NCBI RefSeq assembly: GCF_020037475.1 | Contig: NZ_JAIQDB010000002.1 | Coordinates: 310,001-374,000, forward strand | Length of the DNA: 64,000 nt | Source of the DNA: Sutcliffiella deserti | GTDB lineage: Bacteria > Bacillota > Bacilli > Bacillales > Bacillaceae_I | Reading direction: 5' to 3' | The notes under the pieces: generated by a model | Database searches by the model: none | What the model saw: the letters and a program-made list of their open reading frames with translations, nothing else | What the model was told of the DNA's origin: nothing | Part shown: one piece after another, positions 9,805 through 19,771 of the stretch | Layout of the letters: each line of letters opens with the position of its first letter | Numbering within the stretch: the stretch's first letter is position 1 | Position numbers and translations under genes: made by a program

Positions 9805-12800
9805 TTGAACGTGAAAAAAATACTAGCATTGTTAATGGTCTTTTTAATGGTATTTTCCAATGCGGCATTAGCTGCTACACCGTTACAAGCACCAGACAGA
9901 ACAAAACCAGTAAATACTAATACGGGTGAAAAGGCATTTACTCATGAAGAAGCAGAAAAGCAATATGCTTTAGATGAAAAAGTTCGTGTTATTGTTGAAG
10001 TTGAAGGTGCGCCTGCAATTTCATATGCAACTAAGCAAGGTGTAAAATACTCAGAGCTTTCCGATTCTAAAAAGACTGAGTTGCAAAATAAAGCATTAAC
10101 TGAACAAAAAGAGGTAAAAAGCCAATTAAATTCTAAAAGAATGAATGTAGAATTTAAGGAAAGTTTCACAACAGCATTCAATGGATTCAGTGGTATTGTT
10201 GAATACGGCAGAATTGCTGAAATTGAAAAGCTTTCAGGTGTTTCAAGAGTAACAATTGCTCATGAATACGAGCGTCCTGAAACAGAACCTAATATGAAAT
10301 ACAGCAAAGAGCTTGTAGAAGCTCAAAAAGCTTGGGATGACTACGGATATAATGGTGAAGGAATGATCGTTGGTATCATTGATACTGGTATTGACCCTCA
10401 TCATAGAGATATGGTTTTAACAAATGATTCAGAAGCAGCTTTGTCTCAGACAGACGTGGAAACTTTTGTCTCTGATAACGACCTTCCAGGTCAATACCAT
10501 ACACCAAAAGTACCGTATGGTTACAACTATATGGATAAAAACCAGGAAATTCTTGACCTTGGACCTGGTGCTTCCCACCATGGTATGCACGTAGGTGGAA
10601 CAGTTGGTGCCAATGGTGATGAAGATAACGGCGGGATTAAAGGGGTAGCTCCTGAGGCTCAATTGCTTGCTCTTAAAGTATTCGGTAATGACCCGAACAT
10701 GGGCTCCACTTGGGGTGATATCTATGTGAAAGCGATTGACGATGCAATTATCTTAGGTGCAGATGTACTTAACATGAGTTTAGGTTCAACAGCATCGTTT
10801 GTTAACGCTGATGATCCTGAACAAAAGGCGATTGCAAGAGCAGTAGAAAATGGAGTGGTAATGGCAGTTTCTGCTGGGAACTCTGCTCATCTTGGAAATG
10901 GATTTGCTAATGCTAACCCATTTGCAACAAACCCTGATGTAGGTGTAGTAGGTGCACCTGGATTATCTTATGATTCATTACAAGTTGCTTCTCTTGACAA
11001 TAGCTTCATGGATTTAGATGCAGCAACTTATGAGATTGGTGAAGAATCTGGTAAAGTACCTTTCCTATCTGCAAGCAGTGTGCATCCTACTGATTTGGAA
11101 ACCTCTACATTTGACCTAGTGCATGTAGGTGGATCAGGTATCGGTGTGGCGGCAGATTGGACAGACAAAGACTATACTGGTAAATTTGCTTTAGTAAAAC
11201 GTGGAAATAGCTTTTTAGACACAGCCTATAACGCCCAAAATGCTGGCGCAGCTGGTGTTATTGTGTATAACCACTCTGAAGGATATGTAAACATGGCTTC
11301 AGAACCTGGAATTACAATTCCACAGCTATTTATGCTAAAAACGGATGGCGAATATCTAGCAGCACAGTTAGCTGCCGGAGAAGAAGTAACCTTAAGTTTT
11401 AATGGAGATGTTACAACAGCTCCAAACCCAACAGCTGGAAAAATGTCAGCATTTACTTCATGGGGTGTGACACCTAACTTGGATTTCAAACCTGAAATCA
11501 CAGCTCCAGGTGGAAATATCTACTCTACTCTTCAAGATAATGCTTATGGAGTAATGAGTGGTACATCTATGGCGGCTCCTCACGTGGCCGGTGGATCTGC
11601 TATCGTTCTTCAACGTGTAGATGAAGAGTTTGGTCTAGAAGGAAAAGCACGAGTTGAATTAGCAAAAAATATTCTTATGAATACAGCAAAAGCAGTACAG
11701 GATAAAGGAACAATCCAAAACATGTTTGGATTTGAAAATCCTTACTCTCCACGACGTCAAGGTGCAGGTCTAATGCAGATCCATGCAGCACTAGGAACGC
11801 CTGTAGTTGTGACAGAAAAAAATACTGGTGAAGCAAAAGTTTCTCTTAAAGAAGTTGGAGAAAACATCAGCTTTACTTTAGAAGCTTCAAACTATAGTGA
11901 TGAGACTATCACTTATGATGTAGCAGCAAATGTTCAAACAGATCTTTCTCTATTTGGTGAGTTAGGTTATGCAGCGAGCGAATTGGAAGCGCAAGAACTA
12001 GTTGGCGCTGAAGTTACATTCAATGGTGGCGATACTTCTGTAGAAATTCCTGCAAATGGTACCGTTACAATTAATGTAGATATTGATTTAGCAAATGCAA
12101 AGGTTTTAACTCAAAATGCTGGTGGTACTACTGCACCGGAAACAATTTTCCCGAATGGTTATTTTGTTGAAGGTTTCGTTACACTAACGAACGAAGCACA
12201 ACCAGAATTGTCTGTTCCTTATGTAGGCTTTAAAGGTGACTGGAACGCTGCACCTGTTCTAGACGAGTTGACATATGATGACCATAACTCCTTCTATGGA
12301 CAAGCAGCGATGCTTTACACGAATGATGGCGGTTATTACTATTTAGGACACAACCCTTTAACAAATAAAAGAGAACTTGATAGAATTGCGATATCGCCAA
12401 ATGGTGATGGAGCACAAGATCAAATTATTCCACTTTTGTCTTTCCTAAGAAATGCAAAAGAAGTTAAATACAATGTTCTAGATGAAAATAAAGAGAAATT
12501 ACGCACAATAAGATCAGAACAGAATGTTAGAAAACACTATTACGATGGAGCAAGAGCTGCAAACTATACTATTAAATCAGCATTCGCTTGGGATGGAAAA
12601 GTGAATAAACAAGTAGTTGCTGATGGAAAGTATTATTATGAGATTGAATCTACTATCGACTACCCTGGTAAAGAAGCTCAAAAACTTCATGTGCCTGTGA
12701 TTGTAGATACAAAAGCACCAACATTAGATGCATCTGTTAGTGGAAAAACAGTAACAATGAGTGCAGCCGATGAAGAGAATGGTTCAGGCCTATCCTACAT

Positions 12801-14406
12801 CGAATTATTTGTAAATGGTGAGTCAGTTGGTATCGTAGCTGGAGATACAAAGGAATATGTATTTGATGATAAAGCTACAACTGGCAATGTAACTGTAGTA
12901 GCAGTGGATAATGCAGGTAACGCAACAGAAGTAGAAGCTGGAGTTAACGATGATACTATTCCGATGATCACAGTAAATACTCCTGCAACTTTCTCCATTC
13001 ACAATACTAGCGAAATCACAGTGGCTGGTACTGTTACAGATCAAACGGAAATTAAAGAGTTTACTGTAAATGGACAAGCAACAGAGCTAGTTTGGGATGA
13101 AGAGAATTCTGTTTATACATTCGAGACAGTTGTTACTCTCGAAGATGGAGCTAATCCAATTGAAGTCGTAGCAGTAGATGCTGCTGGTAATGTACATTCA
13201 TTAACAAATAGCCGTTTGATCTTCGTTGATACAACTGCTCCAGTATTATCAGTAGATGTACCAACAAGAGTTAATAGCGAAACGGATACAGTGGAACTTA
13301 CTGCGGTTCTTTCTGATAACGCTGAAGAACTTAGATATTTCGTTAATGGAAGTGAAGAGTACTTTAATGAATTACCAGGATATGACATGGTACCATTCAG
13401 CACAGAAGTTACAACTGAGCTTTCTTTAGAGCCAGGTATGAACGTGTTTGAATTAGAACTTGTCGATCTAGCTGGTAACACAACTACTGAAGAGGTTTCC
13501 ATCTACCGTGGAAATGGTGATGTTGACCGCCTTCAAGGTGAAAATCGTTATGAAACATCAGTAGCAATCAGCCAAGCTGGTTTCGAATCTTCTGATGTTG
13601 TCGTTCTAGCACGTGGAGATAATTTCGCAGATGCATTAGCTGGTGTTCCTTTGGCTGCTAAGCATGATGCACCTGTATTATTAACTCGTACGAACAAATT
13701 GGATGATGTTACAAAAGAAGAGATTGCTAGACTTGGGGCTACAACTGTTTATATCCTAGGTGGAGAAGAAGCAATCGGTTCTGATGTAGAAGATCATATT
13801 CTATCAATCAATAGTGATATGGAGATTGTTCGATTTGCTGGTGAAAGCCGTTATGAAACAGCAGCCAAGATTGCAAATGAAGTGGCTCCAGAAGGTTCTG
13901 ATGCTGTTGTAGTAGTAAACGGAAAGAACTTCCCTGATGCCCTTTCAGTAGCTTCTTATGCTGGAACTTACGGATTACCTATCTTATTAACAGAAACTGA
14001 TAAACTTCCAGCACACACTAGTGCGGCAATTGCTGAACTAGGTGCGACTGATTCTCTAGTAATCGGTGGAAAGTATGCAATTTCTGAAACTGTATTCGGT
14101 AAGTTACCTAATGCAGAACGTATTGCGGGCGAAAATCGTTATGAAACAAGCGTTGCTGTGGCGGAATTCTTTGGTCCAACTGACCTTGGAATGTTCGTAG
14201 CAACTGGCAAACAGTTTGCTGATGCACTTTCCGGTGCTGCTTTAGCTGCTTCACTTGATAGTGGGATCCTACTTGTTGGAACAGACATTGACGCTTCTGT
14301 TGAAAACTATTTAGTTGACAACAATGTTGCTAATGTAACAGTTCTTGGTGGATCATATGCTGTAAGTGATTCCGTTTTCACTAAACTGCAAGCTTTAATT
14401 AAATAA
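9805..14406 (+). CDS. Vpr-like secreted subtilase with three C-terminal CWB2 modules
   Basis: Large exported serine protease of 1533 aa, counted from TTG 9805, which sits seven bases after AGGGGG. An upstream in-frame TTG at 9787 lies before that site and is rejected. Order: signal peptide (1-24), I9-type propeptide, S8 catalytic domain with D193 (IIDTGID), H259 (HHGMH) and S588 (SGTSMAAP), a PA domain inserted at about 430-540, an Fn3-like region, two or three Ig-like beta domains (about 970-1230), and three CWB2 repeats (about 1239-1533). B. subtilis Vpr lacks CWB2, so the tail is an added wall anchor. It probably acts in processing or turnover of surface proteins (inference). Confidence 0.93.
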   Translation: MNVKKILALLMVFLMVFSNAALAATPLQAPDRTKPVNTNTGEKAFTHEEAEKQYALDEKVRVIVEVEGAPAISYATKQGVKYSELSDSKKTELQNKALTEQKEVKSQLNSKRMNVEFKESFTTAFNGFSGIVEYGRIAEIEKLSGVSRVTIAHEYERPETEPNMKYSKELVEAQKAWDDYGYNGEGMIVGIIDTGIDPHHRDMVLTNDSEAALSQTDVETFVSDNDLPGQYHTPKVPYGYNYMDKNQEILDLGPGASHHGMHVGGTVGANGDEDNGGIKGVAPEAQLLALKVFGNDPNMGSTWGDIYVKAIDDAIILGADVLNMSLGSTASFVNADDPEQKAIARAVENGVVMAVSAGNSAHLGNGFANANPFATNPDVGVVGAPGLSYDSLQVASLDNSFMDLDAATYEIGEESGKVPFLSASSVHPTDLETSTFDLVHVGGSGIGVAADWTDKDYTGKFALVKRGNSFLDTAYNAQNAGAAGVIVYNHSEGYVNMASEPGITIPQLFMLKTDGEYLAAQLAAGEEVTLSFNGDVTTAPNPTAGKMSAFTSWGVTPNLDFKPEITAPGGNIYSTLQDNAYGVMSGTSMAAPHVAGGSAIVLQRVDEEFGLEGKARVELAKNILMNTAKAVQDKGTIQNMFGFENPYSPRRQGAGLMQIHAALGTPVVVTEKNTGEAKVSLKEVGENISFTLEASNYSDETITYDVAANVQTDLSLFGELGYAASELEAQELVGAEVTFNGGDTSVEIPANGTVTINVDIDLANAKVLTQNAGGTTAPETIFPNGYFVEGFVTLTNEAQPELSVPYVGFKGDWNAAPVLDELTYDDHNSFYGQAAMLYTNDGGYYYLGHNPLTNKRELDRIAISPNGDGAQDQIIPLLSFLRNAKEVKYNVLDENKEKLRTIRSEQNVRKHYYDGARAANYTIKSAFAWDGKVNKQVVADGKYYYEIESTIDYPGKEAQKLHVPVIVDTKAPTLDASVSGKTVTMSAADEENGSGLSYIELFVNGESVGIVAGDTKEYVFDDKATTGNVTVVAVDNAGNATEVEAGVNDDTIPMITVNTPATFSIHNTSEITVAGTVTDQTEIKEFTVNGQATELVWDEENSVYTFETVVTLEDGANPIEVVAVDAAGNVHSLTNSRLIFVDTTAPVLSVDVPTRVNSETDTVELTAVLSDNAEELRYFVNGSEEYFNELPGYDMVPFSTEVTTELSLEPGMNVFELELVDLAGNTTTEEVSIYRGNGDVDRLQGENRYETSVAISQAGFESSDVVVLARGDNFADALAGVPLAAKHDAPVLLTRTNKLDDVTKEEIARLGATTVYILGGEEAIGSDVEDHILSINSDMEIVRFAGESRYETAAKIANEVAPEGSDAVVVVNGKNFPDALSVASYAGTYGLPILLTETDKLPAHTSAAIAELGATDSLVIGGKYAISETVFGKLPNAERIAGENRYETSVAVAEFFGPTDLGMFVATGKQFADALSGAALAASLDSGILLVGTDIDASVENYLVDNNVANVTVLGGSYAVSDSVFTKLQALIK

Positions 14407-14415
14407 TAGTCAAAG

Positions 14416-14450
14416 AGAAGAAGGGTGACTCTGTCACTCTTCTTTTTTTT
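14416..14450 (+). terminator. intrinsic terminator
   Basis: An 11-bp stem (14419-14429 with 14433-14443) is followed by eight T just after the subtilase stop. Confidence 0.9.
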
Positions 14451-14462
14451 AGGCTCTCTAAA

Positions 14463-14502
14463 AACTGCAAGGGAGCAACCCTTTGCAGTCTTTTAGTTTT
14501 TA
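14463..14502 (+). terminator. second tandem terminator
   Basis: A second stem ACTGCAAGGG/CCCTTTGCAGT with one bulged T, followed by a T-rich tail, lies just after the first terminator. Confidence 0.65.
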
Positions 14503-14558
14503 TCTGATCTTGGTAATATTTACTATGCTAAAAAGACCCCCAAAGCTATTTAGGGCAA

Positions 14559-14567
14559 TGGTATAAT
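14559..14567 (+). promoter_or_regulatory. extended -10 promoter of the amidase gene
   Basis: The sequence TGGTATAAT (TGnTATAAT, extended -10) lies about 48 bp before the GTG start. No good -35 is seen. Confidence 0.5.
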
Positions 14568-14614
14568 ATAACAAGATTCGATATTTTTTTCATTTTAGGG
14601 GGTAAATTGTTAGA

Positions 14615-16687
14615 GTGAGCTATTTTAAAGTTTCAATGTTGCTACTAATCTTATTTTTCACGGTTCCATTAGTCTCATTTGCAGAAAAAGTTTTGGTTAT
14701 TGATCCAGGTCACGGTGGGAAATTCTCAGGAACTTGTGGTTATTCAGGTAATCAAACAGGATATTGTGAAAAAAGCGCAAATTTGGATGTTGCCTTAAAG
14801 TTAAGGGAACTATTGAAAAATACCGATATTACAGTCAAAATGACGCGTGATAATGATAAAGCATTTGCATCTTCTTCAGCGGATGATTTAAAAGAGAGAA
14901 TGAAAGTAGCAAATAGCTTTGCTAACGGGAATAATGATAATGCTTTATTCTTATCGATTCATCATAATGCTCATCCAACAAATACTTTTGTAAAAGGTTT
15001 TGAAACGTACTATTATGATGGAATTAATTTTTACGAAAAAGAGTATCCACCAGATCCGATGCAATTATTACTAGTAAATGAAAGCAGGAAATTTGCAAAT
15101 CTAGTACATAATGAAACTTTGAAAAGAGTGGACATGGTTGATAGAAAAGTCCGGAACAATCAAAGCTTCTTTGTAATACGAAATGCACAAATGCCAGCGG
15201 TTCTCGTAGAACTAGGATTTATGTCAAATAGAGATGAAGAAAAGATGATTAAATCTTCCTCATTCCAACAAAAAGCTGCTGAGGGTTTAGCGGCTGCAGC
15301 AATAAACTATTTTAAAGTATTTGAAGTTTTCGATAAAGATAATATAAAACTTGCAACCTTTGATACTAGAGCTGACGCGTTAAATTTTGCTAAAGCACAA
15401 ACTAGGTTTGTAAAAGTTTTCGATAAAGATAAACAGAACTTTATTTATTCTAGCGAAAAGTTCCAAGTGCTTGATAAAAACAGTAATTTAATTAAAGAGT
15501 TTTATACTCAAAAAGAAGCAATAGTTTTTGGCGAAAAAACGAAAAATACCAGAGTTGTTCAAGATAAAACAGGATTTATTGTATGGTCTGACTACATTAC
15601 CGTTAAATATGAAGTCTACGAACAAGATAAATTGGTAGGAAAGTTTGTAGATTATGAATATGCTTTGAGTGTTGCTTCTTCCTATGCAAAAGCTAAAATC
15701 ACCTCGATAGGAAAAAGTGAATTAATATGGACTAACATTAGTGGACTAAGCATTGGGCGTGCTATTAATGAAGAAAGAGTATCTGGTATAAACAGATATG
15801 AGACAGCGATCGAAATTTCCAAAGAGATATACCCTGAAGGATTTAAAGAAGATAAGGTAGACAAAGTGGTTATCTTAGCTACAGGGGATAAATTTGCAGA
15901 TGCCTTATCTGCAGGTCCACTAGCTTCAAAATACGGGAATGCTCCAATTCTTCTTACTCGTACAGAAAAACTGGAGGATAGCGTAATAGCAGAAATTAAT
16001 CGTTTAGGAGCCCAAAAGGTAATTCTTATTGGTGGTGAGTATGCGATTCCAACCCAGGCGGAACAAGTCTTATTGGATAAAGGTCTTGAGGTACAGAGAA
16101 TATTCGGTGAAAGCAGATATGAGACTAATATTGCTATATTAGAAGCGATCGGCGACCTGAATGGTATATTTATCGCATCTGGCCAAGGTTTTGCTGATGC
16201 ATTAGCTTCCGCGCCGATTGCAGCTAAAAAGGGCTGGGGAATTCTTTTGACTAGAAAAGGCGATTTGGCTCCAGAAGCAATGCCGTTTGTTGCTAACAAA
16301 GAGGTAGTTATCGTAGGTGGAACAGATGTTGTATCAAATAATGTTGAGAGTGCGTTAAGCGGTTCTCATGATGTTACTAGATTAGCGGGTGTAGATAGGC
16401 TGGAAACGTTGGCTAAGATATTATGGCATTTTGCAGATGATATGGGAGGAGAATCCATCCTTGTTTCAACAGGTAGAAATTTCCCAGATGCACTAGCTGC
16501 TGCTCCATTGGCAGTCCATAATGATGGAGCTCCGCTGATATTGGTAGGAAATCACCGGAACCTGAATGTTGAATCTTTCCTTATGGCTTATTCCAACACT
16601 TCACGCGTTAATAGTATAGAAATAATTGGTGGAACTGAAGCAGTAAGTGATGGTCATATAACTAGGATCAGTAATAAAATTAAATAA
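14615..16687 (+). CDS. N-acetylmuramoyl-L-alanine amidase (amidase_3) with internal triple repeat and three CWB2 modules
   Basis: Exported zinc amidase of 690 aa. The GTG start gives a clean signal peptide (1-23) and is preceded by AGGGGG at a rather long 12-base spacing. The amidase_3 domain (about 25-230) shows DPGHGG, the zinc-ligand Glu in CEKSANLD, SIHHNAH and the catalytic VELGF block. A linker of three homologous repeats of about 47 residues follows, starting at F236, F283 and Y332 (pattern F/Y-x-V, an acidic turn, AL..A, ending in I-W/Y-x-S/N). Three CWB2 modules occupy about 388-690. I do not recognise the linker repeat. It may be a spacer or a glycan-binding module. Confidence 0.92.
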   Translation: MSYFKVSMLLLILFFTVPLVSFAEKVLVIDPGHGGKFSGTCGYSGNQTGYCEKSANLDVALKLRELLKNTDITVKMTRDNDKAFASSSADDLKERMKVANSFANGNNDNALFLSIHHNAHPTNTFVKGFETYYYDGINFYEKEYPPDPMQLLLVNESRKFANLVHNETLKRVDMVDRKVRNNQSFFVIRNAQMPAVLVELGFMSNRDEEKMIKSSSFQQKAAEGLAAAAINYFKVFEVFDKDNIKLATFDTRADALNFAKAQTRFVKVFDKDKQNFIYSSEKFQVLDKNSNLIKEFYTQKEAIVFGEKTKNTRVVQDKTGFIVWSDYITVKYEVYEQDKLVGKFVDYEYALSVASSYAKAKITSIGKSELIWTNISGLSIGRAINEERVSGINRYETAIEISKEIYPEGFKEDKVDKVVILATGDKFADALSAGPLASKYGNAPILLTRTEKLEDSVIAEINRLGAQKVILIGGEYAIPTQAEQVLLDKGLEVQRIFGESRYETNIAILEAIGDLNGIFIASGQGFADALASAPIAAKKGWGILLTRKGDLAPEAMPFVANKEVVIVGGTDVVSNNVESALSGSHDVTRLAGVDRLETLAKILWHFADDMGGESILVSTGRNFPDALAAAPLAVHNDGAPLILVGNHRNLNVESFLMAYSNTSRVNSIEIIGGTEAVSDGHITRISNKIK

Positions 16688-16692
16688 ATTGT

Positions 16693-16730
16693 AGAGACTT
16701 GGTAAGAAACTTTCTTATCAAGTCTCTTTT
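16693..16730 (+). terminator. intrinsic terminator
   Basis: A stem of about 15 bp (16693-16709 with 16711-16727) and a short T-run separate the amidase and lipoprotein genes. Confidence 0.85.
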
Positions 16731-16744
16731 GAAAGGTGATTGAA

Positions 16745-17521
16745 TTGCAGAAATCATATATGTTAATTGTTACATCGATTTATTTGCTTGTGCTCCTTTC
16801 TGGATGTACATCTTCTGATCAAAATAACTCAGAGAACGAGGAAGCAGCTACAGAACAGTCCTCGCCTTCTGAAAGTAATCAGGATGAAAAAGTGGCTGAC
16901 AAGGAAGATGAGCAGAAGGAGACCGAAAGTAAAGCGGACTCTAAAGCAGAGGATGAAACGGAAAAAGAGTCTGAAACTGAATCCACTGAAGAGTCAACGG
17001 ATTCTGATGAAACCCTTGGTTTAAAAGCTTACCTTCCTGGAGTGGGAGTGGAAAAGAAGTTTACAGACGGAGTAGAAATCTTAGTAACAGAAAAAATAGT
17101 TGCTGCGAATAGCGAATATGTGCAATTCGTTACTTATATAGGAGGAAACGCCTCTTTCCAAATCTACAAATGGACAGCAAATGAAATTGTTCTTGTATAT
17201 GAGGAAGTGTCTGTCGAAGATCCAACGTTGAATATTTTGGATTCTTTTATCCCGATTGAAAATCCGGAAGTCATCCTTAGTACAATTAAAGAGAATCTTA
17301 CTACCTGGACTATTGTAGAAAGAGATTCGATAGTGGAGGTAGCCTATGGTACCTTTGAAAATGTCTATGTTGTACAGAAAACAACAGATGAAGTAGAAGG
17401 TGCAGACACTATTTATACTCGTTACTATGCTCCGGGATATGGATTAGTGAAGGAGATATTTGAGGTTACAGGGGAAGATGGCTATTCAGGAGAAACTGAA
17501 TTAGCTTCTGTGGAGAATTAA
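16745..17521 (+). CDS. Lipoprotein with acidic low-complexity linker
   Basis: Lipid-anchored surface protein of unknown function, 258 aa from TTG 16745, which is eight bases after AAAGG. The upstream GTG at 16736 overlaps that site. The lipobox LLSGC gives a mature N-terminal Cys. It is followed by about 65 residues of Ser/Glu/Asp/Lys-rich linker that spans the wall, then a beta-rich globular domain (about 95-258). I do not recognise that domain. Lying right behind four wall enzymes, it may be exported with them, although the terminator upstream makes independent transcription possible. Confidence 0.75.
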   Translation: MQKSYMLIVTSIYLLVLLSGCTSSDQNNSENEEAATEQSSPSESNQDEKVADKEDEQKETESKADSKAEDETEKESETESTEESTDSDETLGLKAYLPGVGVEKKFTDGVEILVTEKIVAANSEYVQFVTYIGGNASFQIYKWTANEIVLVYEEVSVEDPTLNILDSFIPIENPEVILSTIKENLTTWTIVERDSIVEVAYGTFENVYVVQKTTDEVEGADTIYTRYYAPGYGLVKEIFEVTGEDGYSGETELASVEN

Positions 17522-17540
17522 AGAACTATATTATTTAGAA

Positions 17541-17579
17541 GAAAGGCGTTCTTGATGGACTTCAAGGGCGTTTTTCTTT
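17541..17579 (+). terminator. intrinsic terminator
   Basis: A 14-pair stem with several G-U wobbles (17542-17555 with 17561-17574) and a T-run follows the lipoprotein gene. Confidence 0.75.
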
Positions 17580-17994
17580 TTCACGCAGTGTGGCGATTAT
17601 GTTTTGTTTGGCTACTGTGTCAGAGGTTGTTGCCACAGCAATGCTTTGGTCTTTTTCTGTTGTAAAAGATATGAATGGAAATTCCTTGGCTATATTTCGG
17701 GTATTAAGTAACAAAAAATATGGAAAATTGCTTTTCCTCTTTAATATACTTAGCTTATATTTGGGGATGTGTATGTTTGGTTGGAGGGTGACTCTAAAGT
17801 CCCATATACCCGTATAGGTATATGGAATATTCAGGTATGGATTTATACCATTTTAGTACTTTTTAAAGGCTTGGTGCTCTATTTATACATATATTTTATA
17901 GGTGATTCTTCATTTTTTAAGTATTTTAGCGTTTGGCAGGAAGAAATATAGCTTTAAAAGCTGATTTCCTTTTCTATTTAACCCTTTATTTGCA
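17580..17994. other. Gene-free stretch, possibly decayed
   Basis: Two short open frames (17590-17817 and 17769-17951) have hydrophobic translations but no Shine-Dalgarno site, and they resemble no family that I know. I see no gene here. The stretch may be a decayed membrane-protein gene. Confidence 0.35.
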
Positions 17995-18101
17995 TGCATC
18001 TAACAACCTTGTGCTAATCATCTAACAATTTTGAGCGAATCATCTAACACTTTTCCGAAATCATCTAACACAAAAAGAGAATCATCTAGATATTTCCAAT
18101 A
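17995..18101. repeat. Phased tandem repeat, core ATCATCTAACA, period 21-22 bp
   Basis: Five units start at about 17995, 18017, 18039, 18060 and 18081 (spacings 22, 22, 21, 21). Each begins with (A)TCATCTAACA followed by about 10 variable bases, and the last unit is degenerate. The array lies upstream of the polysaccharide locus. Confidence 0.85.
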
Positions 18102-18268
18102 AATACGACATTCTACTCTCTGACAAAAGTGTCTGCATACTCCCTCCTGCATTACTCTCACCGCACTCATTCCTGCCAACCTACTGCTATCAGTTTCAGT
18201 TGAAGTGTGTTTTATGTATAATAGAAAAGAATAAATTGATTTGGTATTGGTTTGGAGGAAATTTGATA

Positions 18269-19705
18269 ATGTCTTCGAGACAAGCTTTTGCGTATTTTTT
18301 ATCCCATGGAGTACCGGCACTAGTGAGCTTTGCCAGTATTGCGGTTTTCACTAGACTATTATCTCCAGAAGCATATGGAATGTATGCTTTAGTTTTTGCT
18401 ATTGCTGGGATGCTTAATGCTGTGCTTTTCGAATGGCTGAAATTGAGTTTGCTCCGTTATTATATTAAGTACAAAAACGATGTAGGCTTTTTTGAGACTA
18501 TTAAGCTATCGTTTATTGCATTAATGTTAACATCTTTTATAATTGGTGTAGGTGCCATGTTCTTTTTTAAAGACAACGAGTTCTCGCCACTATTTATATT
18601 AATTACTCTGGTATTGTCATGGACACAGTCCTGGAACAGCATTAATCTCAGTCTAATGAGGGCTAGGCTAGATCCGAAATCCTATGGAATGCTGGCGTTC
18701 AACAGGACAACACTGGGTCTTGTTTTAGGAACGGCATTAATTTATGCAGGATTTGCGGAAATTGGACTTTTGATTGGTCTGATTTTGGCATTTTGGATCA
18801 CTCTGCTGCTTCCAACCTTAAAATATTGGAAAATCACTATAAAACCAAATCTTTTCAAAACAGAATACATAAAACAATTTCTGAAATATGGAATGCCACT
18901 TACCATGACGTTGTTGATGGGGGTTATCATTCATAACTCAGATAGACTGATTATAAATTATTTAATGGATACAAGTGCTACTGGCATTTATGCAGTAACC
19001 TATGATTTATCCGAACAATCCATCTTCACCTTAATGATGATGATTAATCTTGCTGCTTTTCCGCTTGTGTTGAAAGTCATGGAGGAGAAAGGTGAAAAGG
19101 CTGCATATGTACAAGTAAGCAAAAACACTGCTATCCTATTTTTTGTTTCCCTGCCTGCTGTGGCAGGGTTTGTAATGATCTCCCCAAATATTGTTCATTT
19201 ATTGCTAGGAGAATCTTTTCGTTCTGATGCACTGGGCTTGATTCCTTATATAGCGATTGGTGCATTGTTAAAAGGGTTTAAACTTTATAGCGTTGACATA
19301 ATGTTTCATCTTAAGCAACGAACGGCATTACAAATAGGTCCAGTTGTATTTGCTGGCTTGTTGAATATTTTCTTGAATTTTACTCTTATTCCGATCTATG
19401 GAATAGAGGGGGCGGCAATCTCGACAGTAGCTGCTTATGCATCCGCCGTTATCTTGAGCTGGATTCTTGTACATGTTCAAATAAATCCATTGCCATTTCC
19501 ATGGATAGAATTTCTAAAGGTAATAGCAGCTACCATCATCATGTCTTTGGCACTTTGGCCCTTATCAGAGGAAACTGGCTTTCTCGCCCTATTCCTACAG
19601 CTTATTCTTGGAGCAATAGCCTTCGGTTTCTCTGCCTGCTTGTTGAACATACTAGATGTGCGTCAGGGTGTAGGGAAGTTGGCAAGTAAAATCTTAAAAA
19701 GATAA
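18269..19705 (+). CDS. Oligosaccharide flippase (Wzx/polysaccharide transporter family)
   Basis: Multi-pass membrane flippase of the MOP superfamily that moves undecaprenyl-linked oligosaccharides across the membrane. About 12-14 hydrophobic helices fill the 478 aa counted from ATG 18269. That start is ten bases after GGAGG, and its first residues match the usual short cytosolic N terminus of Wzx. The reading frame stays open 23 codons further upstream, but that part has no ribosome site. It is the first gene of the glycan locus. A second flippase lies at 23223-24515, so two substrates or a replaced copy are possible. Confidence 0.88.
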   Translation: MSSRQAFAYFLSHGVPALVSFASIAVFTRLLSPEAYGMYALVFAIAGMLNAVLFEWLKLSLLRYYIKYKNDVGFFETIKLSFIALMLTSFIIGVGAMFFFKDNEFSPLFILITLVLSWTQSWNSINLSLMRARLDPKSYGMLAFNRTTLGLVLGTALIYAGFAEIGLLIGLILAFWITLLLPTLKYWKITIKPNLFKTEYIKQFLKYGMPLTMTLLMGVIIHNSDRLIINYLMDTSATGIYAVTYDLSEQSIFTLMMMINLAAFPLVLKVMEEKGEKAAYVQVSKNTAILFFVSLPAVAGFVMISPNIVHLLLGESFRSDALGLIPYIAIGALLKGFKLYSVDIMFHLKQRTALQIGPVVFAGLLNIFLNFTLIPIYGIEGAAISTVAAYASAVILSWILVHVQINPLPFPWIEFLKVIAATIIMSLALWPLSEETGFLALFLQLILGAIAFGFSACLLNILDVRQGVGKLASKILKR

Positions 19706-19771
19706 GAGGTATCATCATGATAAAAAATATAAACTGTATTTTTACAATAAACAAGGTAGTAATCTAGGCTG

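Noticed and set aside
15682-16299. 205-aa open frame on the minus strand within the amidase gene
   Set aside because: It is a shadow of the CWB2 coding region, with no ribosome site and codon use of an antisense frame.
17590-17951. Two short hydrophobic open frames after the lipoprotein gene
   Set aside because: No ribosome site and no recognisable family; kept only as a possible decayed gene.
17995-18101. CRISPR array
   Set aside because: The 10-bp core with about 10-bp variable parts is far too short for repeats and spacers.
18018-18320. 100-aa minus-strand open frame over the ATCATCTAACA repeats
   Set aside because: It is created by the repeat and overlaps the flippase start; no ribosome site.
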